A stretch of DNA of 64,000 nucleotides from contig JBCBRM010000003.1 of NCBI GenBank assembly GCA_039819665.1, positions 62,001 through 126,000 on the forward strand, written 5' to 3'. Below are positions 32,703 to 41,231 of the stretch, one piece after another; within the stretch, counting starts at the first letter, position 1; every line of letters starts with the position of its first letter. This stretch comes from JAWPMV01 sp039819665 (GTDB taxonomy: Bacteria > Bacteroidota > Bacteroidia > J057). The position numbers were made by a program, and so were the translations under genes. The notes under the pieces are model-generated. The model had not been told where the DNA came from. It ran no database searches and saw only the letters and a program-made list of their open reading frames with translations.

Positions 32703-33704
32703 TCAATTCTTTTTCTCGGCAGCAGCCTGAGCGGGAGATTGCATGCGCATGAGTTCTCCGAAAATGTTGCCATCTACATTTGATGGAAGTACAGCGATCT
32801 GAACTTTAGAAGCGAGTTCTTTATTGACCATATAAGAGGCGTAGGTCGGATTTTCAGCACAGATTTTAGCAATCTGCAATTCCTTATCGATACCCACCTG
32901 ATCAAAAGCTTTTTGTTTTTCTACTTCTATCATTTCCAATTCTCTTTTGTGCTCAGCTTCTGCCTTTTTCAGGGCGCGCACCTTTTTTACATCTGCTTCT
33001 GCTAGTAATTCTGCTTTGCGGGCTTCTGCGAAAGATTGTTTCTCTGAAACCTGTCTTTGGGTTTCGGCTTTGGCGAGTTCGGTCTTACGACGAATTTCTT
33101 CTGTGTTTGCCTGAATCTTCTGGAGTTTGCCTTCCATGCGGGCCCGCTCTATGGCAATTTCTCCATCGGCAGTGGCCTTTTTACGATTAGCTTCAGCAGC
33201 AGCTAGGTCTACTTCATTTCTTTGGCGAATGGCTTCCAGTTCGCGTTCTTTCATGCCCGATGCTTCGAGGGCAGTAGTATAGGTTTTGGGGAAATATATC
33301 TCCGGGATAATGACCTCCTCGATAGTCACCCCAGGCTCTCCCAATTCGTTTTCAAAAGCCTCTTTGATATCCAGAATAAATCTTTGTCTCCATGGGCCAA
33401 ATACGGAATCAACTGAGGTGTAAGGATTGGCTATCTTATTGGCGATTTCGCGACTGCGAGGAGCGAGAATCAGGGTGTCAAAGGAAGTCGGATGTGCGAA
33501 TTGGGTGTGAAAGGACACGACATCATCGATGCGCCAGCGAATGGAAATATCAAGATCGAGGGGTACACCATCGCCCAATCTTACGGACTTCAAACTGGAT
33601 TGAAAAAGTTGGTCGCGGAGTTCGAGATTGGTGTTTTCTGCTTGTTGGCAAGCGGAAGCAAAGAGCCATACTAGCAAGATCGAAAGCAAAACTTTTGTGT
33701 GCAT
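32703..33704 (-). CDS. SPFH/Band 7 domain protein, predicted lipoprotein
   Basis: A 333-residue protein. The N-terminus ends in a lipobox-like FASAC with Cys at 19, so it is probably a lipoprotein rather than the usual transmembrane-anchored SPFH protein. An SPFH/prohibitin-like domain (about 35-170, GVPLDLDISIRWRI, TIEEVIIPEIYFP) is followed by a long Ala/Glu/Lys coiled coil (about 175-270). Such proteins assemble into membrane-bound rings that scaffold microdomains or guard proteases. Monocistronic. The lipobox has Ala at -3, so lipidation is probable, not certain. Confidence 0.85.
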   Translation of the reverse strand: MHTKVLLSILLVWLFASACQQAENTNLELRDQLFQSSLKSVRLGDGVPLDLDISIRWRIDDVVSFHTQFAHPTSFDTLILAPRSREIANKIANPYTSVDSVFGPWRQRFILDIKEAFENELGEPGVTIEEVIIPEIYFPKTYTTALEASGMKERELEAIRQRNEVDLAAAEANRKKATADGEIAIERARMEGKLQKIQANTEEIRRKTELAKAETQRQVSEKQSFAEARKAELLAEADVKKVRALKKAEAEHKRELEMIEVEKQKAFDQVGIDKELQIAKICAENPTYASYMVNKELASKVQIAVLPSNVDGNIFGELMRMQSPAQAAAEKKN

Positions 33705-33848
33705 GATATTGAGTTTAATAGGTTACAAATGATTGACTCAAATCACGCAATACTTAAGTCTATTTATATAGGACTTTGATAAAGTGCGAGCATTCACCTA
33801 AGAACTGCCCTATTTGATTGAGAAAGTGCAATTGCTATATTTCCAGAC

Positions 33849-35777
33849 TCAGGACTTCTTCTTTACAAATATGAGGGGTTCAGACTCCCGACTGATCATT
33901 TTTTGATAAAATTCTCGCAAGGCCGGGTAGTCTTCGGGATAGATATAAGGCGCCTTGATGACAAATCTGCTTTGTACAGAAACCATCTCACCGATCTGAT
34001 TGCTTTGTAGGTTGTAGGTCAAAGATCGCCCGGAAAGTGCCAGTTGAAAGGGTTTAGGAATTTCTGTTAATTCATAGCCTTCTGGAAGCTTAAAGTTGAT
34101 CAGTATATTGAAATCGCGGGCATGTTCCATATCAATCGGCAGGCGTCTTTCCCCCCCTTTAAAAGGCATAAAGGTAGAAAAGCAGAGGAGGGGAGAAAGG
34201 AAAAGGCTATCTCCTTTACGCTCAATATATTCATTCGCTTCTAGTTTCTGTTTGTAATAAATATCCAGGGGAAGGCTAGGCTCGTCAATACTTTCGTAAT
34301 TGGGCTTAGCAACTGTTTGTTGGCTAATTGGCCGAAAGGGACTTCCACTATGAATGACTCCACTTCTATTTTCCTTTAGCAAATTTCTTCTATTAAGGGC
34401 TGCATATCCACTATGGGATTCCTTTACCTCAATGTCCACACTTTCGTCTGATACATCTGCCTGAATCATCCACAAACTTGCAGATCTTGCGCGACTCTGT
34501 AGATTGATAAGGTGTGTGGTCGTATCCTTGAGAAGGAGCGCCATAGGGGTCATGACATCGGTTGGAGGCAGGTCATAGGTGGCAGATTTTTGGGTTGCAT
34601 CCAGGTAGAAGGAATTACCATCCACTTCTACCCGACAAATAAGGTGATTGTATTGGCTAAAAAGGGGGGATTTGGAGGCTGGGCCATTGCTTTTTGTGCT
34701 AACAAATACTTGTTCAGGCTTCAGTTCTGCCATATCCAGCATATAGAAAAGCAACATATTGATCTCTACTCCATTGCCTTTCCGGGATTTATAGACTTTT
34801 GCCGGATCATTCTGAACCCAAATTTCATACTTGCCGTTCCATTTTACCTGTTTCCGGACATGATCATGAACTAATGCTAGCTTCTCCTCATTCGTGATAG
34901 CATCTTTCACCAAATCCTGGCTAATAGAGTACAAAGCATTTAGGGCTTTCTGATCCGGGTCTAGATAGGTGCTATACTGCAGGCGTTCTCTCAAGTCTTT
35001 CCACCTTTGCTTAACCGCAGTTTTATCATTAAAAAGCTGCGTAATATAGAATCGAACACCGGCCCTGTATTGATTGGGATTTCCTGCAAAAGCTTCCTGA
35101 GGAAGAGCAGAAACAAATTTTGCCCGCCATATGCCTCTTCTGCCGGGAGAAACTTCAGCTCCAATAGGAACTGATTTGTAAATATAGGGATCAAATCCTC
35201 GGGTCTGTACTTCACTCCAACGAGTCGGAAGCTCAGATTGAAAATACCAGGGTTTGAGTTCGTCAAATGCTTCTGCCACCAAACTATACCTGTACTCTAT
35301 AATAGAACCTACTTCTACGTCTGGGAATGTAAAACTTTTGATAACATCTCCGCCATCCAGTGAATCAGGAGGAAGGGCTTTCGTCTCAACTTTGCTTGGA
35401 ATCGCTCTCATTTTTCCAAAATTCCAGTTTAGGGTCTGTGCCCGAAAGCCTCCCAGTTTTTCGCCTTGCTGGTACCTTATTTCTTGCTGGGCATATTTGA
35501 GCCCTTCTTCTTTCAGAATTTTAATACGAACGTGCCTGAATAGCCTGACTTTCCCTTTCTCCCAGTTTTCTGGTGTCCAGGTACCATGATCCCAAAGAAT
35601 AACAGCAGGAGCAGAAGGATCAAGTTTATAGACTTCCATAGACATGTCCTCGGGTGGGACAATGCCCCATTTTGTTTCGGTTTTAGGAGGTACAGGCAGG
35701 TTCTGTCCAAACAAAGAGTTGTCAACTATTGAAAATAGTATCCATAATCCTGCTACAGCTTTCAGGTAGTAGTTCAT
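33849..35777 (-). CDS. DUF3857/transglutaminase-fold protein lacking the catalytic cysteine
   Basis: A 642-residue secreted protein with a signal peptide (about 1-24). A DUF3857 domain (about 40-230, KVRLFRHVRIKILKEEGL) is followed by a transglutaminase-like domain (about 280-410). At the place of the nucleophile the sequence is RKGNGVEIN with G336, while the His (QYNHLICRV) and Asp (YLDAT) of the triad are kept. A C-terminal beta domain ends it. The enzyme is probably inactive as a protease or cross-linker and may bind protein or glycan. A truncated paralogue lies just upstream on the same strand (36074-36356). Confidence 0.87.
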   Translation of the reverse strand: MNYYLKAVAGLWILFSIVDNSLFGQNLPVPPKTETKWGIVPPEDMSMEVYKLDPSAPAVILWDHGTWTPENWEKGKVRLFRHVRIKILKEEGLKYAQQEIRYQQGEKLGGFRAQTLNWNFGKMRAIPSKVETKALPPDSLDGGDVIKSFTFPDVEVGSIIEYRYSLVAEAFDELKPWYFQSELPTRWSEVQTRGFDPYIYKSVPIGAEVSPGRRGIWRAKFVSALPQEAFAGNPNQYRAGVRFYITQLFNDKTAVKQRWKDLRERLQYSTYLDPDQKALNALYSISQDLVKDAITNEEKLALVHDHVRKQVKWNGKYEIWVQNDPAKVYKSRKGNGVEINMLLFYMLDMAELKPEQVFVSTKSNGPASKSPLFSQYNHLICRVEVDGNSFYLDATQKSATYDLPPTDVMTPMALLLKDTTTHLINLQSRARSASLWMIQADVSDESVDIEVKESHSGYAALNRRNLLKENRSGVIHSGSPFRPISQQTVAKPNYESIDEPSLPLDIYYKQKLEANEYIERKGDSLFLSPLLCFSTFMPFKGGERRLPIDMEHARDFNILINFKLPEGYELTEIPKPFQLALSGRSLTYNLQSNQIGEMVSVQSRFVIKAPYIYPEDYPALREFYQKMISRESEPLIFVKKKS

Positions 35778-35868
35778 ATCTTAAAAATACGATATCAGCT
35801 TGTTTTTTCCATAAGGACATTTATCTCTGGTTTTTTTCTATTGAACTTGATGGGATCATTTAGGGCTC

Positions 35869-36073
35869 TTTCCACCTTTTTTAATAAAGGTGGAGCCAAA
35901 AATCGCAGAGCCCAAAGCCAGCCTCACCTGCCGCCCCTTTTCCCGATGGGCTCTGCAGGGCCAACGCTCCTGGGTAGTGGAGCGCCTAAAGCAAGTATTC
36001 CATTAACGCTAACACCCAAAAACTCCAACACGTCTTTTGATGGAGCCAAAAATCGCAGAGCCCAAAGCCAGCC
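35869..36073. repeat. Family B double-hairpin repeat, one full and one partial copy, plus a family A fragment
   Basis: The full copy is 35869-35977: outer hairpin CCACCTTT/AAAGGTGG (35872-35893) and second inverted repeat GCAGAGCCCA (35905-35914) with TGGGCTCTGC (35947-35956). A partial copy (GGAGCCAAAAATCGCAGAGC onward) covers 36042-36073. Between them CTAACACCCAAAAACTCCAA is a family A fragment. The unit matches 18487-18600, with compensatory changes in the outer stem (CCATC/GATGG there, CCACC/GGTGG here). Confidence 0.82.
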
Positions 36074-36356
36074 CATTTTCATTCAGGATTTTTATTCTCC
36101 TATGCCGATGAAGTACCGCTTTAAAGCCAACGCCATGTTGCCCACTGGATTTCTTTACTTCCCACTCTCCATAATCAAACAAAATTACGGCAGAGACATC
36201 TGGCTCAGGAGTATAAGCCTGCATCCCTTGTTCGGCCTCAGATAAAACTCCCCATTCAAAGGGAGAACCTTTGGGACTTTGGGCAAAGCTTGTAAGGAAA
36301 AGAGAGGAAAGCAGAAAGCTAAAGATAAGATAGTCTTTAAGATTGTGTATGGTGTG
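36074..36356 (-). pseudogene. Truncated paralogue of the DUF3857 protein
   Basis: In one minus-strand frame a signal peptide (FLLSSLFLTSFAQ) is followed by SPKGSPFEWGVLSE, AVILFDYGEWEV and LHRHRRIKILNENG. These match the N-terminus of the 33849-35777 protein (VILWDHGTW, LFRHVRIKILKEEG). There is no ATG, GTG or TTG between the in-frame stop at 36357-36359 and the signal peptide. Similarity ends exactly where the partial family B repeat begins (36073). About 95 codons remain of some 640. This is a decayed tandem duplicate. Confidence 0.8.
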
Positions 36357-36504
36357 TTAACGATTAAATACAGAAGGCTAATTGCCATCAGGTCTTAGTG
36401 AGTGTCAATTATATTCGCAAATACAATGAGTGTTCAGTTCTTTTAGAAAAGACGGAAAAATATTTTTAAAGTCTAAATACTTTTTTGAGAGCCAATTTAT
36501 ACCA

Positions 36505-36534
36505 TTTGCGAAATTTCTTCGTATCTTATATATG
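36505..36534 (+). promoter_or_regulatory. Candidate promoter of a small transcript
   Basis: TTTG (36505-36508), 18 bases, then TATATATG (36527-36534), one mismatch from TAnnTTTG. The structured segment starts 3 bases downstream at GGGCC. Confidence 0.5.
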
Positions 36535-36536
36535 TA

Positions 36537-36628
36537 GGGCCGTCAGAATCATCCCCTGATTCGCGGTCCAACCCCAAACCAAACCCATGAAGAACCTTGC
36601 CGCCTTTGCTGGCAAGGTTTTCTCTTTT
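36537..36628 (+). ncRNA. Candidate small structured RNA of about 90 nt
   Basis: A 5' hairpin (GGGCC GTCAG 36537-36546 pairing with CTGAT 36556-36560 and GGTCC 36565-36569) is followed by a C/A-rich linker. A terminator-like hairpin comes next (AACCTTGCC 36593-36601, GGCAAGGTT 36611-36619, then TTCTCTTTT). With the promoter-like pair just upstream it forms a self-contained transcription unit. No known RNA family was recognised. A 31-codon frame (36587-36682) overlaps the second hairpin and is an alternative explanation, as is a leader of the GAF gene at 36730. Confidence 0.5.
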
Positions 36629-36729
36629 CTCGGCCCCTTCTATCCCAATCATCAACCTAAAGGGATAATTTTCGTATTTTAGAGGGTACGCACACTCAGC
36701 ACAGCCCACCTTATATTAAACAGGTATTA

Positions 36730-39102
36730 ATGGCAGTTACCCCAAAAACAATAGAGAATCAAGTTATTGCTGTAGACGAGTCGCTACGTTCACAATTTGA
36801 ATCTCAATATCAAATAAAATTTCCGTATGGCTCAGTTCTTAGCTTTAAGAAGCTAATCGAGCATTGGAAAAAATTGCTCGATTCAGAGAATCTCAATGAA
36901 GTCATCCTTGCTAAAGAGGTAATGATGCGCCTGGAAAAAGTTCCAGAGCTTATTGGAGATATCGATGATCCTGCGTTGCTGGAAAAACATAAGGAACTCG
37001 TAGATCTTATGATCTCTGGCTTGTTTCCTTCCTTGAGAAAGGAAGATTATATGGGCATAGTGGCTTATCCATTTGGGTATAACTATGTACACAAGTCAAA
37101 GGCGGTCGAAAAGGTGATGCAGATGAAGTTTACTCAAGCCAATTTTGGTGAGAGTATGGAAGAAATGCAACGGCAAAAAATTGTTAATGCAGGAATTTGC
37201 ATTCTCAACGAACACTATGGTCAGAACATAGAGAATGATATGGTGATGACTTTTAGCATTACCGATGAAGAAACAGGTTTGGTTACCTACTATAAAGGAA
37301 AAGTTGATACAACCTATACGGAAGTGAGGGCAAAAGCCCCCCTCAAGAAACTAAATGCTTCCGTTATCAGAAAACTGACTAATAATATCGATGACACTGA
37401 TTTGTGGTTGAAAAACCTTCCACCAGAGAACTTTGAGTTCGTAGGAATGGTTCAGGTCAAAATGACAGACATCAGTGAAGAGCAAGCCTTCAATAATCTC
37501 AAACTTAGTCTGCTGCAGCAAAATGCAGTCGTTGATCTGGATAAAGTGAAAAACATCGAGTTTCAGATGAGAAATTACTTGAAGTCGCCTCATTTGAAGC
37601 TAGGAATTGCTGGGAAAGGATATGGACCTGGTGATGAGTTCGGTATTAAAAGTGGCCTTTGGAACAGCCTCCTTCCTATGAAGGAAGAATATTTTCAAAC
37701 AGCGACTGAAAAAGCCTTGTATAGAAGAGTTATGGATGAAGGACAGATCGCAGTAATTGATGATTTGACTAAAATTTCAAACCCTACTCTCTATGTTCAG
37801 GATTTGATCAAAATCGGAATAAAGGGGCTTGTCATTGCTCCTATGTTAGATGAAAGTAGGAATCCCATAGGCGTTCTTGAACTTGGAAGTCCTACGAATT
37901 GTGGGTTTCATGCGATCAAAACGGCACGAGTGAAGGAGATTCTTCCCGTTTTTAAGGTTGCACTTCAAAGAGCTATAGAAGAGAAAGGCAATAAGGTCGA
38001 TGTATTGATCAAGCAGAAATATACGTCTATTCACCCCAGTGTAGAATGGCGCTTTATTCAGGCTGCGAATGAACTGATCAACCGCAGGCAGTTGAATCCG
38101 GATCACGATACCCCGGAGCCGATTAGTTTCAAAGATGTATATCCCCTCTATGGACAATCGGATATTGTAGGCTCCTCTGGAAAAAGAAACAAAGCCATCC
38201 AGCAAGATTTGATTGAAAACCTTGAGCTTCTTAAAAGAACCCTTGGACCAATAGAAATGTGTAAGGGCTTTCCTTTGATAGGGGTATATCAGTACAGGAC
38301 TCAAAAGTTTATTGATAGCCTTAAAAAGAATGTCAATTCTGGAGATGAGGTTCGGGTGACAGAGTTTTTGACGGAGGAAATTCAGCCTTTGCTGGATAAC
38401 CTGTCGAAACAAAGCCCTGAGTTTGCAAAGATTTGTGAGGGATATAAAGAACAGCTGGATCCGGAAATGAGGGTAATCTATACCCATCGCCGGGCCTACG
38501 AGAATAGTGTTACGTTCATCAACCAAACCCTCTCAAGGTTGATCAACAATTACCAGGAAGACGCCCAACGTATCCTTCCTCATTATTTTGAGATGTACAA
38601 GACCGATGGGGTTGAGTATAACCTCTATATGGGTGAATCTTTATTATATGGGCAGGAATTTGATGAGAAATATATCGAGAACATCCGCCTCTGGCAATTG
38701 ATGACCATGATCGCTGTTACCCGCAAGGTAAATGAGATTCAGGATCAGTTGGAGCTTCCTCTAAAAACTGCAGAACTGATTCTGGCATTTTCCAATAAAA
38801 TTGCCATCCGATTCAAAACAGAGGAAAAACAATTTGATGTGGATGGCGCTTATAATGTACGGTATGAAGTGATCAAAAAGCGGATCGACAAATCCAAGAT
38901 CAAAGGAACCAATGAGCGCTTGACTCAGGCTGGAAAAATTGCCATCGTCTTTACTCAGGAGAAAGAGCGTTTGGAATATCTTCAATTCTTTGAGTACCTG
39001 AAGTCTCAAGCTATGATTGAAGATGAGGTAGAGGAACTCCTTATCGACGAGTTGCAAGGGGTCTCAGGTTTGAGAGCCTTACGTGTGAAAGTAATTGTAT
39101 AA
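36730..39102 (+). CDS. Large GAF-domain-like cytoplasmic protein
   Basis: A 790-residue soluble protein with no signal peptide or membrane segment. The middle (about 310-420) looks like a GAF sensor domain (VMDEGQIAVIDDLTKI, GIKGLVIAPMLDESRNPIGVLEL). The flanks are mostly helical and match no domain I know; the C-terminal half contains many helices (SVTFINQTLSRLINNYQEDA). Proteins of this size with a central GAF domain are frequent in Bacteroidota but uncharacterised. The next gene, 174 bases away on the same strand, is a VWA protein. No output domain is visible, so the signal and target are unknown. Confidence 0.8.
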   Translation: MAVTPKTIENQVIAVDESLRSQFESQYQIKFPYGSVLSFKKLIEHWKKLLDSENLNEVILAKEVMMRLEKVPELIGDIDDPALLEKHKELVDLMISGLFPSLRKEDYMGIVAYPFGYNYVHKSKAVEKVMQMKFTQANFGESMEEMQRQKIVNAGICILNEHYGQNIENDMVMTFSITDEETGLVTYYKGKVDTTYTEVRAKAPLKKLNASVIRKLTNNIDDTDLWLKNLPPENFEFVGMVQVKMTDISEEQAFNNLKLSLLQQNAVVDLDKVKNIEFQMRNYLKSPHLKLGIAGKGYGPGDEFGIKSGLWNSLLPMKEEYFQTATEKALYRRVMDEGQIAVIDDLTKISNPTLYVQDLIKIGIKGLVIAPMLDESRNPIGVLELGSPTNCGFHAIKTARVKEILPVFKVALQRAIEEKGNKVDVLIKQKYTSIHPSVEWRFIQAANELINRRQLNPDHDTPEPISFKDVYPLYGQSDIVGSSGKRNKAIQQDLIENLELLKRTLGPIEMCKGFPLIGVYQYRTQKFIDSLKKNVNSGDEVRVTEFLTEEIQPLLDNLSKQSPEFAKICEGYKEQLDPEMRVIYTHRRAYENSVTFINQTLSRLINNYQEDAQRILPHYFEMYKTDGVEYNLYMGESLLYGQEFDEKYIENIRLWQLMTMIAVTRKVNEIQDQLELPLKTAELILAFSNKIAIRFKTEEKQFDVDGAYNVRYEVIKKRIDKSKIKGTNERLTQAGKIAIVFTQEKERLEYLQFFEYLKSQAMIEDEVEELLIDELQGVSGLRALRVKVIV

Positions 39103-39116
39103 GAGAAATAAAACGC

Positions 39117-39215
39117 ATGTCATTGCGAACGAAGTGAAGCAATTTCCTTGAGCTAAATAAATTCATCAATGCCCAGGGGATTGCTTCTCCCGATTTCAGG
39201 ATCGCAATTACACAG
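39117..39215. repeat. Widespread-type palindromic repeat (GTCATTGCGAACGAAGTGAAG)
   Basis: TGTCATTGCGAACGAAGTGA, then AGCAATTTCC, is answered by GGGATTGCTTCTCCCG and GATCGCAATTACAC. This motif type recurs in intergenic DNA of many unrelated bacteria. It separates the GAF and VWA genes. Confidence 0.7.
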
Positions 39216-39276
39216 AGCTGTTTGAAGTTTACAAATAAATTTGGCTAAGCATTCGGCAAAAGCCTAACTTAGATAT

Positions 39277-40377
39277 ATGCAAGGATTTAGATTTGGAAAA
39301 TTTATTCCATCTGACGAGAGTAGTGATCCCTTTGAGCGATTGCTGAAGATCTTTATGGAATTGCTGACCCATACTTCCGGTGATGTGGCTGAGGCTCTCA
39401 ACTGGATGAATCAACTGGATCGGCAATACGGACTTACCGACAATGAATACGGTATGGGGGACTTTATAGAGGACCTCAAGCGCAATGGATACATAGAAGA
39501 AGACGAGCCCGGTGGCGGCAACTTTAATATTACTGCCAAATCCGAGCAAACCATCCGTCAACGATCTCTGGAGGAAATTTTTGGGAAACTAAAGCGTTCC
39601 GGCAGAGGAAATCACCGTACGCCTCAGGTAGGCTTTGGAGATGAACCCTTGAGTGAACTCAAGCAATTCGAGTTTGGAGATTCGGTCGAAAACATAGCTT
39701 TCACCGAATCCTTCCGAAATGCCCAAATTAACCACGGCATAGATGACTTCATGATGACGGAGGACGACCTGGCGGTGCGAGAAAAAGAACACAAAACCAA
39801 TGTGGCGACCGTACTCATGATCGATATTTCGCATTCGATGATTCTGTATGGGGAGGATCGGATTACACCCGCAAAGAAAGTGGCCATGGCCCTGTCGGAG
39901 CTCATCATGCGAAAGTATCCCAAAGACACCCTGGACATCCTCGTATTTGGTAATGATGCCTGGACGATCAGTGTCAAAGACTTGCCGTACCTCAAAGTCG
40001 GACCTTATCACACCAATACTGTGGCAGGCCTTGAACTAGCCATGGACATCCTCAGAAGAAGAAAGACCAGCAATAAGCAAATCTTCATGATTACGGATGG
40101 AAAACCGACCTGTATTCGGGAAGGGGCACGTTATTATAAAAATAGCTTTGGGCTAGATCGCAAGATTCTGAATAAAACCCTCAATCTGGCAGCCCAGGCG
40201 AGAAGGTTGAAAATTCCGATTACCACCTTTATGATTGCCAAAGATTCCTGGTTGGTGGAGTTTGTGCAGGAATTTACCAAAGTAAATAACGGCCGGGCCT
40301 TCTATACGAGTCTGGAAGGATTGGGCGAATACATCTTTGAAGATTTTGAGAAGAACCGTCGCAAGAAAATGCGATAG
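39277..40377 (+). CDS. VWA-domain protein (CoxE-like)
   Basis: A 366-residue cytoplasmic protein. An N-terminal helical region (about 1-170) precedes a von Willebrand A domain (about 175-350) with an intact metal-binding site: D183-I-S-H-S187 (DxSxS), the Thr of PYHTNTVAG and the late Asp of FMITDGKPT. Such proteins normally work with a MoxR-type AAA+ ATPase as a metal-insertion or chaperone pair. No MoxR gene is adjacent here. It ends at a strong terminator. Confidence 0.88.
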   Translation: MQGFRFGKFIPSDESSDPFERLLKIFMELLTHTSGDVAEALNWMNQLDRQYGLTDNEYGMGDFIEDLKRNGYIEEDEPGGGNFNITAKSEQTIRQRSLEEIFGKLKRSGRGNHRTPQVGFGDEPLSELKQFEFGDSVENIAFTESFRNAQINHGIDDFMMTEDDLAVREKEHKTNVATVLMIDISHSMILYGEDRITPAKKVAMALSELIMRKYPKDTLDILVFGNDAWTISVKDLPYLKVGPYHTNTVAGLELAMDILRRRKTSNKQIFMITDGKPTCIREGARYYKNSFGLDRKILNKTLNLAAQARRLKIPITTFMIAKDSWLVEFVQEFTKVNNGRAFYTSLEGLGEYIFEDFEKNRRKKMR

Positions 40378-40396
40378 TTCGAAATTTGAAATATTT

Positions 40397-40430
40397 AACG
40401 GGCCAGGCATTCGTCTGGCCCGTTTGCATT
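40397..40430 (+). terminator. Terminator of the VWA gene
   Basis: A perfect 10-bp stem AACGGGCCAG (40397-40406) and CTGGCCCGTT (40415-40424) with an 8-nt loop, followed by TTGCATTTTC, 19 bases after the stop codon. Confidence 0.88.
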
Positions 40431-40492
40431 TTCGATCATTGCAAGTATAGCTTTTTTCCAATATCTTAACGGCCGTATATAATGTTTTCATT

Positions 40493-41059
40493 ATGGCAAA
40501 TTCCCTCAATCTTCTTTGTCCCAGTTGTGGAGGCTCTAATTCCCCCAATGCCAAAAATTGCCAGTACTGTGGTAATTATCTCCCCAATCTGACTGCCTGG
40601 GAAAGAAGGGAGACACCCTCAGGTGCCAATGATAAAACGAGGGATTATAAATACTTTCACTCCCTTTCGAGGCTATATTATGGCTCTTTAATATTTGGAC
40701 TTGTTTTGATGTTGGGAACGTATGTCTTCTTTTTTGATGCTCTTTCCGAAGATGAATTAGTGGCCTGGTCCCCCGTCTGGTTTCTGTTGATCATCTTTGG
40801 GGCCGGAGGATTTTATGGGGAAAAGGCAATCCACATCATTTTGGATGGAGAAGCTAAGGACTTTACTGATGGTTTGCTTAAAGCTTCAGCATCCATTGGG
40901 ATTATCCCACGCATGTTTCTTTTTCTCATTTTCTTGCTACCTGGCCTATTTGGGGTGTATAAATTTCTCTCTTCCCCGGTGCTGATTAGCCTTACGGTTA
41001 CCGTATTTTGGGCGGCAGCCTTGTATATCTTTTTATTTGGGATTTTTCCGAGTTTGTAA
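40493..41059 (+). CDS. Zinc-ribbon membrane protein
   Basis: A 188-residue protein. The N-terminus is a zinc ribbon (CPSCGG...CQYCGN, two CxxC pairs at about 9-12 and 23-26). After a short charged linker come four likely membrane helices (about 65-85, 92-110, 130-155, 160-185). It has a generic zinc-ribbon-plus-membrane layout, and the function is unknown. Monocistronic, between two terminators. Confidence 0.82.
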   Translation: MANSLNLLCPSCGGSNSPNAKNCQYCGNYLPNLTAWERRETPSGANDKTRDYKYFHSLSRLYYGSLIFGLVLMLGTYVFFFDALSEDELVAWSPVWFLLIIFGAGGFYGEKAIHIILDGEAKDFTDGLLKASASIGIIPRMFLFLIFLLPGLFGVYKFLSSPVLISLTVTVFWAAALYIFLFGIFPSL

Positions 41060-41081
41060 AGATTTTTTTTAATACAAAAAT

Positions 41082-41118
41082 CCGGGCGGCGATTTCGAAT
41101 CGCCGCCCGGAGATATTT
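41082..41118 (+). terminator. Terminator of the zinc-ribbon gene
   Basis: A perfect 13-bp GC-rich stem (CCGGGCGGCGATT and AATCGCCGCCCGG, 3-nt loop) followed by AGATATTTTT. Confidence 0.92.
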
Positions 41119-41174
41119 TTATTAAATTAGCCCCAATTATGAGCTGTCGCAATAGAGATACTTTCATCCAAGTA

Positions 41175-41231
41175 TTAAAACGTAACTTCTTCCTCAACGA
41201 TCTCTTCCCTTCTTTTTACCTTAACCATCAT
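41175..41231 (-). CDS. Possible 18-codon micro-ORF coupled to the hydrolase stop
   Basis: On the minus strand ATG (41231) overlaps the TGA of the alpha/beta hydrolase gene (ATGA). It opens 18 codons of a highly charged peptide (MMVKVKRREEIVEEEVTF). The overlap and acidic/basic pattern are suggestive, but the frame is too short to trust on its own. Confidence 0.2.
   Translation of the reverse strand: MMVKVKRREEIVEEEVTF

Larger units (their letters stand above)
36357..36729. other. Intergenic region upstream of the GAF-domain gene
   Basis: Apart from the candidate small RNA (36537-36628), this stretch is AT-rich and holds the promoter region of the plus-strand gene at 36730. A short frame at 36587-36682 (31 codons, starting MKNLAAFAGKVF) is noted without support. 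Confidence 0.5.

Noticed and set aside
36185..36388. 67-residue minus-strand frame upstream of the DUF3857 gene
   Set aside because: It reads the signal-peptide DNA of the decayed DUF3857 paralogue in the wrong frame; the homologous frame lacks a start.
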